Origin: an uncultured Clostridia bacterium
Lineage (GTDB): Bacteria; Bacillota; Clostridia; TANB77; CAG-465
Direction of reading: 5' to 3'
DNA: 35,437 nt
Assembly (NCBI GenBank): GCA_934162655.1
Contig: CAKPJL010000007.1
Location: 1 to 35,437, forward strand
Part shown: positions 8,182-16,443 of the stretch, one piece after another
How positions within the stretch are numbered: the stretch's first letter is position 1
How the letters are laid out: each line of letters opens with the position of its first letter
Program-made: the position numbers and the translations under genes
Notes under the pieces: generated by a model
What the model saw: only the letters and a program-made list of their open reading frames with translations
Databases searched by the model: none
What the model was told of the DNA's origin: nothing

Positions 8182-9819
8182 TTATATGCTAATTTTTCTC
8201 TTTAGCTCATCTATAGTTGTCACACCACTTAGCACTTTTTTAATTCCATCATGTATAAGTGGTCTATAATCAGTATTTTCTAAGGCATATTTTTTTATAG
8301 TTATTGTTGACTCTCCTTCGGATATCATATCTTTTAAATACTCATCTATACATAGTACCTCAAATAGTGCTATACGCTCGTAATATCCAATGTCATCACA
8401 ATATTTACATCCAACAGGTTCATATACAGTTGCATCTTTTATATCATAAGTTTCCCCTGTTATTTTTTCAACTCTTTGAATGTATTTAATTTCTTCTTCT
8501 GTTAGCTTACGTTCTTTTTTGCAGTGATCACATAATCGTCTTACTAGTCTTTGAGATATTGATGTTACAAGTGAAGCTGAAACATCATAATCAGAAAGTC
8601 CAAATTTTCTAAGTCTTGTAATTGCTTCTACTGCATCTATTGTATGTATTGTTGTCAAAACTAAATGTCCAGTTTGACCAGCTTCAATTGCAGTTTTAGC
8701 TGTTTCTTCATCACGAATCTCACCAACAAGTACAATATCTGGATCTTGTCTTAATACAGTTCTAAGTGAAGATGCAAATGTTACATTTGGCCCAATTTCA
8801 ACTTGATTTATACCAGGCATTCTTCTTTCAACAGGGTTTTCAATAGAAATTATATTAATAGTTGGTTTATTTAAATAATCTATTGCACTATATAGAGTTG
8901 TTGTTTTACCCTCACCAGTAGGAGCACAAACAACAATTATGCTATTTCTTCTATCAAAAGCTCTGGTTACAAGTTCTTTATCATTAGGAAATCCAAGTTC
9001 AAATAAATCTCTTGCTTTTGAATTCTTTTTTAGAAGTCTTAAAACAAATTTTTCACCATTTACTGTTTTTTGAGAAGATACACGAATACTAAAATTATCA
9101 TAAGTATTAATAGCACCATCTTGATCATAAGTAATTTCTTGATACATATTAGATATAGATTTTAATCTTCCTGTAATTTTTGACTGTCTTTCTTTTGGTA
9201 GTTCAGATATTGTAATTAATTCACCATCAATTCTATATCTTATACGTATTTTTTCTTCCATAGGCTCTATATGGATATCACTTGCTCTTTTTTCAATTGC
9301 TGTCATTATTATATTATCTATCAACTTAGTTGTATCTTTTTCTTCTTTATCTACATATGTAGTTTGTACTGTTCTTATATCTTCAATTTGTTTCATTATA
9401 CTAGTATAAAGTGTTATATAAACCTCCATACTATACCCTGCATTCATTAAAAGTAATTCTACTTCTTTTACTTTTGTAGCATTTTGAGGATCAGCAAATG
9501 CTACTTTTAGGTTATTTCCCTCTATATCAAAAGGCATAACTTTATAATTAATTATAACATCCCTTGGTAAATATTTTACAGGATTAATTTTTAAAACATC
9601 TTCAAGTTTTACAGGATTTACTTCAACTTTGTCTGAAAGTGCTTCAAGCAAAGCATCTTTATCACACATATCAAGTATATCAACTATTTCACCAAATTTT
9701 AAATCTTTATGTTCTTTTTGATATTGTAAAACTCTATCTACTTGATTTTCAGTTAAGAGTCCTCTTTTTATAAATTCTACACCTATTGGATTTTTCTTAA
9801 TTTTAACATTTTCAAACAT
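8182..9819 (-). CDS. pilB: PilB/GspE-type pilus assembly ATPase
   Basis: Extension motor that powers pilin polymerisation through the PilC platform. The 545-aa protein has an N-terminal GspE/MshEN-like domain (about 10-145: GLLTENQVDRVLQYQ, VAFADPQN), the ASDIHIEP segment (about 179-186), Walker A APTGEGKT (about 299-306, first Gly replaced by Ala), Walker B DIVLVGEIRDEETA, and TGHLVLTTIHT. The zinc-binding tetracysteine is complete (C430, C433, C471, C474). AAGGAGAAG precedes the ATG. It follows the pilX-like gene by 12 bases and precedes pilT by 30. Nothing suggests loss of function. Confidence 0.95.
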   Translation of the reverse strand: MFENVKIKKNPIGVEFIKRGLLTENQVDRVLQYQKEHKDLKFGEIVDILDMCDKDALLEALSDKVEVNPVKLEDVLKINPVKYLPRDVIINYKVMPFDIEGNNLKVAFADPQNATKVKEVELLLMNAGYSMEVYITLYTSIMKQIEDIRTVQTTYVDKEEKDTTKLIDNIIMTAIEKRASDIHIEPMEEKIRIRYRIDGELITISELPKERQSKITGRLKSISNMYQEITYDQDGAINTYDNFSIRVSSQKTVNGEKFVLRLLKKNSKARDLFELGFPNDKELVTRAFDRRNSIIVVCAPTGEGKTTTLYSAIDYLNKPTINIISIENPVERRMPGINQVEIGPNVTFASSLRTVLRQDPDIVLVGEIRDEETAKTAIEAGQTGHLVLTTIHTIDAVEAITRLRKFGLSDYDVSASLVTSISQRLVRRLCDHCKKERKLTEEEIKYIQRVEKITGETYDIKDATVYEPVGCKYCDDIGYYERIALFEVLCIDEYLKDMISEGESTITIKKYALENTDYRPLIHDGIKKVLSGVTTIDELKRKISI

Positions 9820-9831
9820 ATTACTTCTCCT

Positions 9832-10833
9832 TTATTTTATTAATTGTTTGTAACCATTAAAGAAACTTATATTTTTTTCGCACCATTCAAGATCTGGTTC
9901 ATTTCCCTTACCAAAAGTTTCTGTCAAGTCAATAAGTATAACATTGTCAATACAGAAATAGTCACCCTTGCTAGGAATTCTATAACCACCCGAATTTTCT
10001 GATGTTCTTGAACACCATAAATACAAACTCGTAGATGAATAATTACTTGCAACTGTGTCATCACTTCTAACATTTTCATAAATACCTGAACATTTAAACC
10101 ATTGATTATTTTGGACTTCTTTCAATTCTTTTAGCTCTTCATCTGTTAAAACTGAAAAATGAGCCAAATAAGGAGTAGTCACCATTATATTTAATTCCTT
10201 ATCACCTGTATGTCCAAACCTCATATTTACCAATCCTTTTGATTTAAAGTCTTGATATATGTAACAAGATGCATAATACTTATGATTCATAGTTGAAGGG
10301 ATTAATGACCCATATCTCATTCCAATTGTCGATATTTCCTCCCCTTCTGGAGGTTCATATGGATTATCCAAAATAGATGCTACCTTAATTGAAAGATTTC
10401 CTAATTTTTTAGAATTAATTTCACTAGTTGTAATATCAACACCATCACTTATTACAGAAATTTCAGATGTTTTTTTAATATCAAACATTTCATGTGTCAC
10501 ATTCTCTGGGTGGTTGGTTCCATATTGCCATCCTTTGCTACCTTGTTCAAAATCACCATTTTCAATTAGATTTTTTGCTATATATTTTTTAGGGCCACTT
10601 TGTATAATAAAATTATTATCTTCTGTTATTGTTTTTAAGCCAGCAAAATAAATATTTTCCATATTATCTGTATTATACATTTTATTTAAGTGAGTATCGT
10701 ACTTATCAGAAGTTAATCTATAATGTTCATAATCTGCAAAAGTTGATACCATATAAATTGAAGATGTTATTGCAGCAAAAATAACAACAACTGTCGCAGA
10801 GCCCTTTAATACCACTGATTTATTAAATTTCAA
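9832..10833 (-). CDS. PilX-like minor pilin with carbohydrate-binding-like domain
   Basis: The 333-aa protein starts at TTG 10833, nine bases after AGGAGG (10843-10848), and overlaps the end of the preceding minor pilin by 11 bases. The N-terminus (LKGSATVVVIFAAITSSIYMVSTF) resembles PilX-type pilins, with a likely cleavage after Gly11. From about residue 88, NLIENGDFEQGSKGWQYG has the look of the opening of CBM4/9-like jelly-roll domains. Near the C-terminus, FCIDNVILIDLTETFGKGNEP followed by LEWCEKN is a motif I know from phage tail and surface jelly-roll proteins. I infer a pilus-tip or minor-pilin subunit with a glycan-binding head; the ligand is unknown. The domain call rests on motif resemblance only. 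Confidence 0.65.
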   Translation of the reverse strand: MKFNKSVVLKGSATVVVIFAAITSSIYMVSTFADYEHYRLTSDKYDTHLNKMYNTDNMENIYFAGLKTITEDNNFIIQSGPKKYIAKNLIENGDFEQGSKGWQYGTNHPENVTHEMFDIKKTSEISVISDGVDITTSEINSKKLGNLSIKVASILDNPYEPPEGEEISTIGMRYGSLIPSTMNHKYYASCYIYQDFKSKGLVNMRFGHTGDKELNIMVTTPYLAHFSVLTDEELKELKEVQNNQWFKCSGIYENVRSDDTVASNYSSTSLYLWCSRTSENSGGYRIPSKGDYFCIDNVILIDLTETFGKGNEPDLEWCEKNISFFNGYKQLIK

Positions 10834-11266
10834 AATCTAATGCCTCCTTAAATAAGCTAAATTCAAAAGTTTTATTTTGATTATATTTTTCTATTGAATA
10901 CTTTATATTTAACCCGTAAGTAATATTGTTTTTCTCTTTAATGCTTATTTCAAAACTTAATAAATTTTGGGATAATACTCCGCCATTTTTATATAAAGTT
11001 CTGGTAGTATTATCAAAAAAATATTCATCACCATTAGAAAATATAAGCTTATTTTCTATCTTATATACATTTTGACTATTATCTAAACTTAACTTAATAT
11101 TTTTTTTAATTTTTAGATTTTCTTCCTCAACATATATCTTACCTTTATCTTGCAAACTGTTAGAATTCATTGCCATTGTCACACCCGTTGCAAGAATAGT
11201 AAGTGCAAAAAATATTACAACATACATTACAATTGATGTCATAGTAAGTCCTGATCTTTTATTCAT
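10823..11266 (-). CDS. Minor pilin-like protein (PilW/ComGF-like position)
   Basis: The start is taken at ATG 11266 (MNKRSGLTM), because TGGAG (11276-11280) lies nine bases upstream. An earlier in-frame start overlaps the end of the preceding gene. The 147-aa protein has a short basic leader, KRSG, then a hydrophobic helix LTMTSIVMYVVIFFALTILA that fits a class III prepilin signal with cleavage after Gly; position +5 is Ser. The remainder is a small beta-rich domain (NKLIFSNGDEYFFDNTTRTLYKNG) like the globular heads of minor pilins such as ComGF or PilW. It begins four bases after the fusion gene ends and overlaps the next gene, so the minor pilins appear translationally coupled. Confidence 0.7.
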   Translation of the reverse strand: MNKRSGLTMTSIVMYVVIFFALTILATGVTMAMNSNSLQDKGKIYVEEENLKIKKNIKLSLDNSQNVYKIENKLIFSNGDEYFFDNTTRTLYKNGGVLSQNLLSFEISIKEKNNITYGLNIKYSIEKYNQNKTFEFSLFKEALDFEI

Positions 11267-11270
11267 TTTT

Positions 11271-12104
11271 TCACACTCCAAGTAAATCATAATTTATAAT
11301 ATAACTAGATAAACTATAAGAGATATCAGTGCCTGAAATAGTTCTAGTAAGCGTAACTGTTATTTTTTTAATAAAGTCATATTCAATTTCATTTTCCATA
11401 TCCTGATATTTTTCTACTATTAAATTTGATTTATAATTTATATCTTGATAGCTATAATTATCTTGTTTATTAGTAGTATTTTCATAGCCTTCTTTTCCTT
11501 CTTCATAAGCTTTTAACTTTATATCTTCAATTTTTTGCTGGGTAGCTTGCATAATTTCTATATTTACTTGTTTATCTACTAGACTTTTAGAATAATTTCT
11601 TGATATTACTACACTTGAAGATATAAGTATTAAAAATACAATAAAAGCAACTATTAATTCTGCTATGTATACTCCTTTTTTCCCATTTAAATTGTTATTT
11701 ATTTTTTTACTAATTATTTTTGATCCTATAATAACGAAAAATATAGCATAAACTATATAAACACACATTGAAAAAATTAGTGTTTTAATTGGATCTTTTG
11801 TAACCAAAAATATTAAAACATAAATTATTACAAATAAAATTCCGTTTAAGCTTTCAAGTAGTATATATCTTGGACTAATCTTACATTTGCAATATTTACA
11901 TTTACCAAGTCTTACAATGTAGCTAATAACAGGAAATAGATCAAAGAAGCTTAGTTTATGTTTACAATTTGGGCAATATGATCTGGTACATATTATATCC
12001 TCACCCCTTGGAATCCTATATGTTGCAAGAGAAAAAAAACTTCCAAATAAAGCACCAATTACAAATATACAAAATAATATAAAGAGACTAAGTAATATTT
12101 CCAA
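11271..12104 (-). CDS. Truncated prepilin peptidase (methylase domain) fused to a pilin-like domain
   Basis: The start is TTG 12104, eight bases after AAAGGGG. Residues 1 to about 130 match the N-terminal half of type IV prepilin peptidase: GALFGSFFSLATYRIPRGED, then two zinc-type Cys pairs (C44-C47 in CPNCKHKL, C69-C72 in CKYC) and three hydrophobic helices. The aspartyl protease half, with its GxGD motif, is absent. In its place residues 141-149 read GKKG-VYIAE, an almost perfect class III cleavage site with Glu at +5, followed by a pilin-type helix and a soluble head of about 105 residues. No separate start or ribosome site for the pilin part was found. It could be a real fusion or an in-frame deletion joining pilD to a minor pilin. 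No other prepilin peptidase is in the window. Confidence 0.75.
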   Translation of the reverse strand: MEILLSLFILFCIFVIGALFGSFFSLATYRIPRGEDIICTRSYCPNCKHKLSFFDLFPVISYIVRLGKCKYCKCKISPRYILLESLNGILFVIIYVLIFLVTKDPIKTLIFSMCVYIVYAIFFVIIGSKIISKKINNNLNGKKGVYIAELIVAFIVFLILISSSVVISRNYSKSLVDKQVNIEIMQATQQKIEDIKLKAYEEGKEGYENTTNKQDNYSYQDINYKSNLIVEKYQDMENEIEYDFIKKITVTLTRTISGTDISYSLSSYIINYDLLGV

Positions 12105-12185
12105 ATTTATTCCCCTTTCATATATTCATATTTCAAAATTTAATCATAAATTCTTAAATATAAACATACTTTTAATATAGTGGTA

Positions 12186-12214
12186 AAGACATATGCAATT
12201 TTTACATATGTCTT
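12186..12214. other. Stem-loop downstream of the main pilin gene
   Basis: AAGACATATG (12186-12195) pairs perfectly with CATATGTCTT (12205-12214) around a 9-base loop. It lies in the 176-base gap after the pilin stop (12281). No run of T follows on either strand, so it may protect the pilin mRNA 3' end or weaken read-through rather than terminate fully. The rest of the gap is AT-rich with no ORF. Confidence 0.5.
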
Positions 12215-12280
12215 ACCTAATCGTATTAGTTTATCATTTGATTTTTATAAAAAATCTAAATTATCTTTTGTATATAACTA

Positions 12281-12763
12281 CTAAACACCTGAAGTTGTAA
12301 CAGCAGTTATTTCAGAAGGTGTAAGTATCATTGCAGCAGCAGTAGCATTTTCTGTGTAGTAAGATGCTGGATTTGCCATAGCTACATATACTCTACCATC
12401 TTTTACAGAATAATACCAAGTGTCTGTTGATGGTTTTTTAATTCCTAATTCTGCCCAACCGTCAATTTCGTAAAGTCCTGTTATTTCTCCAGCTTTCATT
12501 TCGTCCCCTTTTAATATTGCAGGGTCGATTTTTAATAGAGCAACTGTATCAGAAGTAGTTTCTGCATTTTTTGCAAGTCTTGCTCCAATTGCATTAACCA
12601 TTGCTGATTGAACATTATCTTTATTGTTTAAAAGACCAGCTACTTTACTGTCATTTATAGGATTGTTTTGTCCTAATGATAAAATTACAGCAGCAGCTAA
12701 AATGATGATAACAACGATAGTGATAACTAATACGATTAAAGAAATACCGTTTTTTGCTTTCAT
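12281..12763 (-). CDS. Probable major type IV pilin
   Basis: The 160-aa prepilin begins MKAKNG, with predicted cleavage after Gly6, then ISLIVLVITIVVIIILAAAVILSL, the typical hydrophobic polymerisation helix. Mature position +5 is Val where Glu is usual. The head domain includes INDSKVAGLLNNKDNVQSAM, a tryptophan-rich strand DTWYYSVKDGRVYVA, and no cysteine. AAGGAGG lies eight bases before the ATG. It is flanked by stem-loops on both sides (12796-12820 upstream, 12186-12214 downstream), as if its mRNA segment were processed or stabilised separately. That, its small size and its central place in the operon suggest it is the main fibre subunit, which is an inference. Confidence 0.8.
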   Translation of the reverse strand: MKAKNGISLIVLVITIVVIIILAAAVILSLGQNNPINDSKVAGLLNNKDNVQSAMVNAIGARLAKNAETTSDTVALLKIDPAILKGDEMKAGEITGLYEIDGWAELGIKKPSTDTWYYSVKDGRVYVAMANPASYYTENATAAAMILTPSEITAVTTSGV

Positions 12764-12795
12764 AAAAGCGCCTCCTTATAATAAATATTTATTAA

Positions 12796-12820
12796 AACGC
12801 TTTGGCATTAAAAAAGCGTT
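12796..12820 (-). other. Stem-loop in the leader of the main pilin gene
   Basis: AACGCTTT (12796-12803) pairs with AAAGCGTT (12813-12820) over a 9-base loop. On the minus strand only TTTT follows, so termination would be weak. An exact palindrome AATAAATATTTATT lies between this stem and the AAGGAGG of the pilin gene. It may be an attenuator or an mRNA 5'-end stabiliser. Confidence 0.5.
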
Positions 12821-12830
12821 CTAACCAAAA

Positions 12831-13406
12831 TTAGTTACCTATTGTAAGACAATCTAAATCAGTTGTCCACCAATTAGGTTTAGACTCACACTTTACCTTT
12901 ATATCTCCATCTGAGCTCACATACCAAGTCATATTTTTATATGATGGGACTTCAATCTTAAAGTTAGCCTTTATATTTTCACTGTTAAGTACATAATACT
13001 CTTTAGTATCCATTTCTATTTTATTTTCCTGGTTTACCAGTGGTATCATTTCTACTCCATCAGTTCCTTTAATTTTTTGTGGATTTCCCTCTTCGTCAAG
13101 TATAGTTCCTGTTAATATTTGAGAATAATTATATGCTTCATACATATTTTGAGATTGCTTTCCAAGATATAGTGCAACATTTTTCTGTATACTTACATAT
13201 GATTTTAAAAAACTATTTTTAACAGAATTTTCTTTCAAATCTAAAGTATAAAACACTATGTATATAGCTTGAGCAAGGCAAATTACTATTAAAACTATTA
13301 TTAGTACATTCTTAAATATAATATCATCCTTAGCATTTAGTTTATTTTTACTAGGGTTTTGTTTATTAGTTTTTACTAATTTACTAGTTCTTCTGCTATT
13401 TTCCAA
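12831..13406 (-). CDS. Single-TM pilus-locus protein, unrecognised (minor pilin-like)
   Basis: Starts at TTG 13406, nine bases after AGGGGA. The 191-aa protein has a basic, Lys/Asn-rich cytoplasmic tail (1-30), one membrane helix (about 33-54, NVLIIVLIVICLAQAIYIVFY), and an extracytoplasmic domain. This domain has SFLKSYVSIQKNVALYLGK, similar in style to the region after the helix in the neighbouring pilins, and ends with MTWYVSSDGDIKVKC and a tryptophan pair. There is no class III cleavage signal, so it is probably not processed as a pilin. It lies between the pilP-like gene and the main pilin, so an assembly or priming role is plausible. I do not recognise the family. Confidence 0.6.
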   Translation of the reverse strand: MENSRRTSKLVKTNKQNPSKNKLNAKDDIIFKNVLIIVLIVICLAQAIYIVFYTLDLKENSVKNSFLKSYVSIQKNVALYLGKQSQNMYEAYNYSQILTGTILDEEGNPQKIKGTDGVEMIPLVNQENKIEMDTKEYYVLNSENIKANFKIEVPSYKNMTWYVSSDGDIKVKCESKPNWWTTDLDCLTIGN

Positions 13407-13423
13407 TTTAATCTTCCCCTCTA

Positions 13424-13843
13424 TTATTTTGAAGTGCTTGGTGGATTTGGTATACCACCATTACTATTAGTAGTTTTATCAATTGCAGCAGAAGCACTAT
13501 TTGAATTGTTTCCTGTTCCAGTATTCGTATTGTTATTGCCATTTGATTCATTTGTAGTAGTTTGTCTATAAAATGGATCAGAATTTCCTGCAACATATTT
13601 ACGAGAATTCTTAAACGAAGAAATATCATCGCTTGTTATTTTATACTCTTTAAGAAGAGCTTCTTTACTTATATTTTTTGTCTTAGTATATGTATAATTT
13701 GATTTTTCAATAGACTTATATGATTCAACACTAGTTTTTAATGAAACAAGTTGTTTTGGCAAAAGTAGCATAAGTGATACTACAACTGCCGTTGCAAAAA
13801 CTATTATTGATATACTAAAAGTTACTATAAAAGATTTGTTCAT
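13424..13843 (-). CDS. PilP-like pilus assembly protein
   Basis: The 139-aa protein has one N-terminal membrane helix (about 7-29) and a short extracytoplasmic part. It contains RKYVAGNSDPFYR (about residues 80-92), recalling the RDPF motif of PilP, and then a low-complexity Asn/Thr/Ser/Gly tail ending in a Pro-rich stretch. Its position, directly after pilO in the pilM-N-O order, is where pilP sits in other type IV pilus operons. There is no lipobox, unlike PilP of diderms, which fits a single-membrane cell with no PilQ to bind. GAAAGGAGAG precedes the ATG. The assignment rests mainly on gene order and the DPF motif. Confidence 0.55.
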   Translation of the reverse strand: MNKSFIVTFSISIIVFATAVVVSLMLLLPKQLVSLKTSVESYKSIEKSNYTYTKTKNISKEALLKEYKITSDDISSFKNSRKYVAGNSDPFYRQTTTNESNGNNNTNTGTGNNSNSASAAIDKTTNSNGGIPNPPSTSK

Positions 13844-13867
13844 TTGCTCTCCTTTCTAATTAAAAAA

Positions 13868-14635
13868 TTATTTCAACACTATAACATTTTTTACATTAAA
13901 CTTAGCTCTTATTGTAGTCCCAGATACATATGTTATCTCTATATTGTCAAGCTTAAACCTTAACTCTTTGTCGTTTTCAACTTCAAATATGAAGTCTGAC
14001 ATATTAAGATAACTTCCTTCAACAGTCACTGTTAATAAAGTATCTGGGGTGTTAGTTGTAGTTGTAACATTTGTAGTGCCACTAGTTGTACTTTCATTTG
14101 CTTGTGATAAAGTATCATTTACAGCAGTCATTGTTTTTCCTGTACTTGTAGTTTGACTAGCCTTATCTTCTACTTTTTCAAGCGTTGTTTTATTTGTATT
14201 TTCATCCGTATTTTGCACTTGGCTAACCGTAGTGCTTGTTGCACCAGGCTCTAGCATAACTATTGATAAATTATTCATCGAAGCATAGTTTCCAAGTTTA
14301 ATCCACATATATTCAATATCATAATTTTCCTCTGTTGTTGCCTCTCTTATTAAGTCTATAGTTTGATCACTTATTGCTTCATATTTTGCCTTAGAACTAT
14401 CATAATTCTTTTTAGCAATCGCTAAATTATTTTTCGCACTTTCATATTTCTCTTCTGATTTTTTTAGTGAATCTTCAAGTACGAGTAATTCTTCTCTTTT
14501 AGCTATAACACCTTTTACAGATGAAAACCTAATAACAGATAGATCTAAATCAACAAGTGTAAATAGTACTGTTAATCCTCCAAACACTAAGAAAAGTACA
14601 ACCGAAATTATAATTTTTGTAGTATCTTTTTCCAT
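13868..14635 (-). CDS. pilO: PilO-like pilus alignment protein
   Basis: The 255-aa protein has one membrane helix (about 9-28), a coiled coil (about 40-90, rich in Lys, Glu and Ala with heptads such as LEDSLKKSEEKYESAKNN), a Thr/Ser/Asn-rich linker (about 135-190), and a C-terminal alpha/beta domain ending FNVKNVIVLK. The layout (TM, coiled coil, ferredoxin-like head with VEGSYLNMSDFIFEVEN) is that of PilO, which pairs with PilN to align the motor with the pilus. Its ATG overlaps the stop of the pilM-pilN gene in TAATG, so the two are translationally coupled. The long Thr-rich linker is unusual. Confidence 0.75.
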   Translation of the reverse strand: MEKDTTKIIISVVLFLVFGGLTVLFTLVDLDLSVIRFSSVKGVIAKREELLVLEDSLKKSEEKYESAKNNLAIAKKNYDSSKAKYEAISDQTIDLIREATTEENYDIEYMWIKLGNYASMNNLSIVMLEPGATSTTVSQVQNTDENTNKTTLEKVEDKASQTTSTGKTMTAVNDTLSQANESTTSGTTNVTTTTNTPDTLLTVTVEGSYLNMSDFIFEVENDKELRFKLDNIEITYVSGTTIRAKFNVKNVIVLK

Positions 14636-16329
14636 TATGGCAACTCACCACCAATCTCAATTGTAATTTTATCAGTAGCATTAGTTATATTTTTAACCTC
14701 CACGGAATTTAATATTCCTTCAAGTTTTAATTGTGCTACAAAATAACCTAGATCAGCATATTTTGCTGAGTACATAGAAATAGTAACATTTTTATTATCA
14801 TCAGATTTTACAGTATCTAAAGTTACGCCCTTTGGAATAACCTTGATTAATTTTTGTAAAAATGCAGCTACATTATATGTAGATATTTTTCCTATTTCTC
14901 CTGTTTCTATTTGTTTTAATAGCATATCTACATCGTCGTTTATTTCTTTATATTCAGTTGCATTAGTGTTAATATATGAAACATCTGAATTTACTTTTGC
15001 AGTTTCTTGTGTAAGCGAATTAATCTTAGAATTTATATCAGCTATCATTTTATTTGTAGTAGCTGTATATATTCCACTAAAAGCAGAATATGCTATAAAA
15101 ATAACAACTGCAAATGTCGCAAATGAAATTAAAACATTAAACACTACATTAGTTTCTATCTCAGGTAATTTTATATTGTGTTTTTCTTTAGTGTCTGTAT
15201 TTAATGCTGTCTGTTTTTGAGCGACTTGTTCTTGTTCTTGTTTTTGTTTTTTCTCTTTTTTCTTGAAGCTAACATTCTTTTTAAAGTTTTCAAAGAAAGA
15301 TGAAATCGAATTCTTTTTCTTTTCTTTTACCTCTGAATGTAAATAGTTTAAAAATTTATTCTTTTTATTTAGATGATTATATGCCATAACCATTGGTTCA
15401 ATAGTTTCTAGCATTTCTGATACACTTCTTACATCAGATGTATTTTGCAAAAAGTTAGGTTTAAATATCTCAGTTTTTATTTCTAAATACTCTGTCATAA
15501 GGACATCAATATTATTTAAAATTATTCCCATTCCTGTAACATAAACTTTTGATATTGTATCTTTATTAGCAGTAACTGTTGAAGCCACTTTTCTTAATAC
15601 ATCTTGTAATATAGGTTCAGCTATTCTTTCAAGTTCTGGATCATTAGTATTTTCGCCTTCTGTATAAACATTTAATTGTTTACATGCAGCATAAGCTTTA
15701 GAATATGAGCCAAGTTTTAACTGGAATTCATCTAAAAGCCTTTTCATACCAGTATTATTGTAGACTTTAAATTCATACATTTTTCTGTTAATTACAGTTT
15801 CAACTGTTAGATATTCGTTTAAATTAACTATAATATAATTTTGAACCTCATCTGGAGCTAAATCTGTATACATCAGCTCAGAAGGATAAATAGCTTCTAT
15901 TTTTAACTCTTCATCTTTTTTTAGTTCATTTATTTTATTTTTAGGTGCTATGCATAAAACACCATTATGCTTATTTTCAGCTGTTCTATATTTTGAAAGT
16001 TTATAAACAAATTCATAATCACTTGATACTTTTTGATTATTCTCGCACCATGTTTCAAATTCTAACTTCATGATATCAGGAGAATATTCAGTCTCTTGTG
16101 CTTGATCGAATATAGAAACCTCAATAAACCTCTCATCTAGTATATTAGTAACGACTGGAATATCTTTACTTGAAGTTTCAGCTATAATATTATCTATGAT
16201 TTCTTTTTTTGTGCTAGTAGCAATTCTTGTACCATAGTGGTCTAGTCTAACATTTCCGCCATTATCTGTAACCAACTTAGCATATTTCATAGAATTGTCG
16301 CTAAAATATATACCTAAGCAACTAGCCAT
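14635..16329 (-). CDS. pilM: PilM-PilN fusion protein of the type IV pilus
   Basis: Start at ATG 16329 (MASCLGIYFS), since GAGGAG lies just upstream; an earlier ATG overlaps that site. The 564-aa product joins two proteins usually encoded separately. Residues 1 to about 330 are an actin-like ATPase fold of PilM type (LGIYFSDNSMKYAKL, TGMGIILNNIDVLMTEYL). A charged Lys/Gln/Glu linker follows (about 340-380). The remainder is PilN: one membrane helix (about 390-415), a coiled coil (NSKINSLTQETAKVNSDV), and a ferredoxin-like end with FLQKLIKVIPKGVTLDTV. In other systems PilM binds the cytoplasmic tail of PilN, so the fusion makes that contact permanent. It is the first gene of the pilus operon. 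Confidence 0.85.
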   Translation of the reverse strand: MASCLGIYFSDNSMKYAKLVTDNGGNVRLDHYGTRIATSTKKEIIDNIIAETSSKDIPVVTNILDERFIEVSIFDQAQETEYSPDIMKLEFETWCENNQKVSSDYEFVYKLSKYRTAENKHNGVLCIAPKNKINELKKDEELKIEAIYPSELMYTDLAPDEVQNYIIVNLNEYLTVETVINRKMYEFKVYNNTGMKRLLDEFQLKLGSYSKAYAACKQLNVYTEGENTNDPELERIAEPILQDVLRKVASTVTANKDTISKVYVTGMGIILNNIDVLMTEYLEIKTEIFKPNFLQNTSDVRSVSEMLETIEPMVMAYNHLNKKNKFLNYLHSEVKEKKKNSISSFFENFKKNVSFKKKEKKQKQEQEQVAQKQTALNTDTKEKHNIKLPEIETNVVFNVLISFATFAVVIFIAYSAFSGIYTATTNKMIADINSKINSLTQETAKVNSDVSYINTNATEYKEINDDVDMLLKQIETGEIGKISTYNVAAFLQKLIKVIPKGVTLDTVKSDDNKNVTISMYSAKYADLGYFVAQLKLEGILNSVEVKNITNATDKITIEIGGELP

Positions 16330-16359
16330 ACTTTTCTCCTCTCTCATTTTTACATTTAT

Positions 16360-16388
16360 AATTTAACATATACATAATCATTTTTCAA
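16360..16388 (-). promoter_or_regulatory. Predicted promoter of the pilus operon
   Basis: On the minus strand TTGAAA (16383-16388) is 17 bases from TAAATT (16360-16365), which is preceded by TGT, giving an extended -10. The start site would fall near 16353, about 25 bases before the pilM-pilN start codon. Confidence 0.5.
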
Positions 16389-16399
16389 CAATTTTCGCA

Positions 16400-16435
16400 T
16401 ATGTAATTTTTTTTTTACACTTATGTAATTTTTTT
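16400..16435. repeat. Phased A-tract direct repeat upstream of the pilus promoter
   Basis: TATGTAATTTTTTT occurs twice (from 16400 and from 16422), 22 bases apart, about two helical turns. On the minus strand these are A-tracts 12 to 47 bases upstream of the predicted -35, the place for an UP element, bent DNA or an activator site. Confidence 0.5.
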
Positions 16436-16443
16436 GTAACATA

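Noticed and set aside
13408..13629. 73-codon minus-strand ORF overlapping the pilP-like gene
   Set aside because: Alternate frame of the low-complexity Asn/Thr tail; no start signal.
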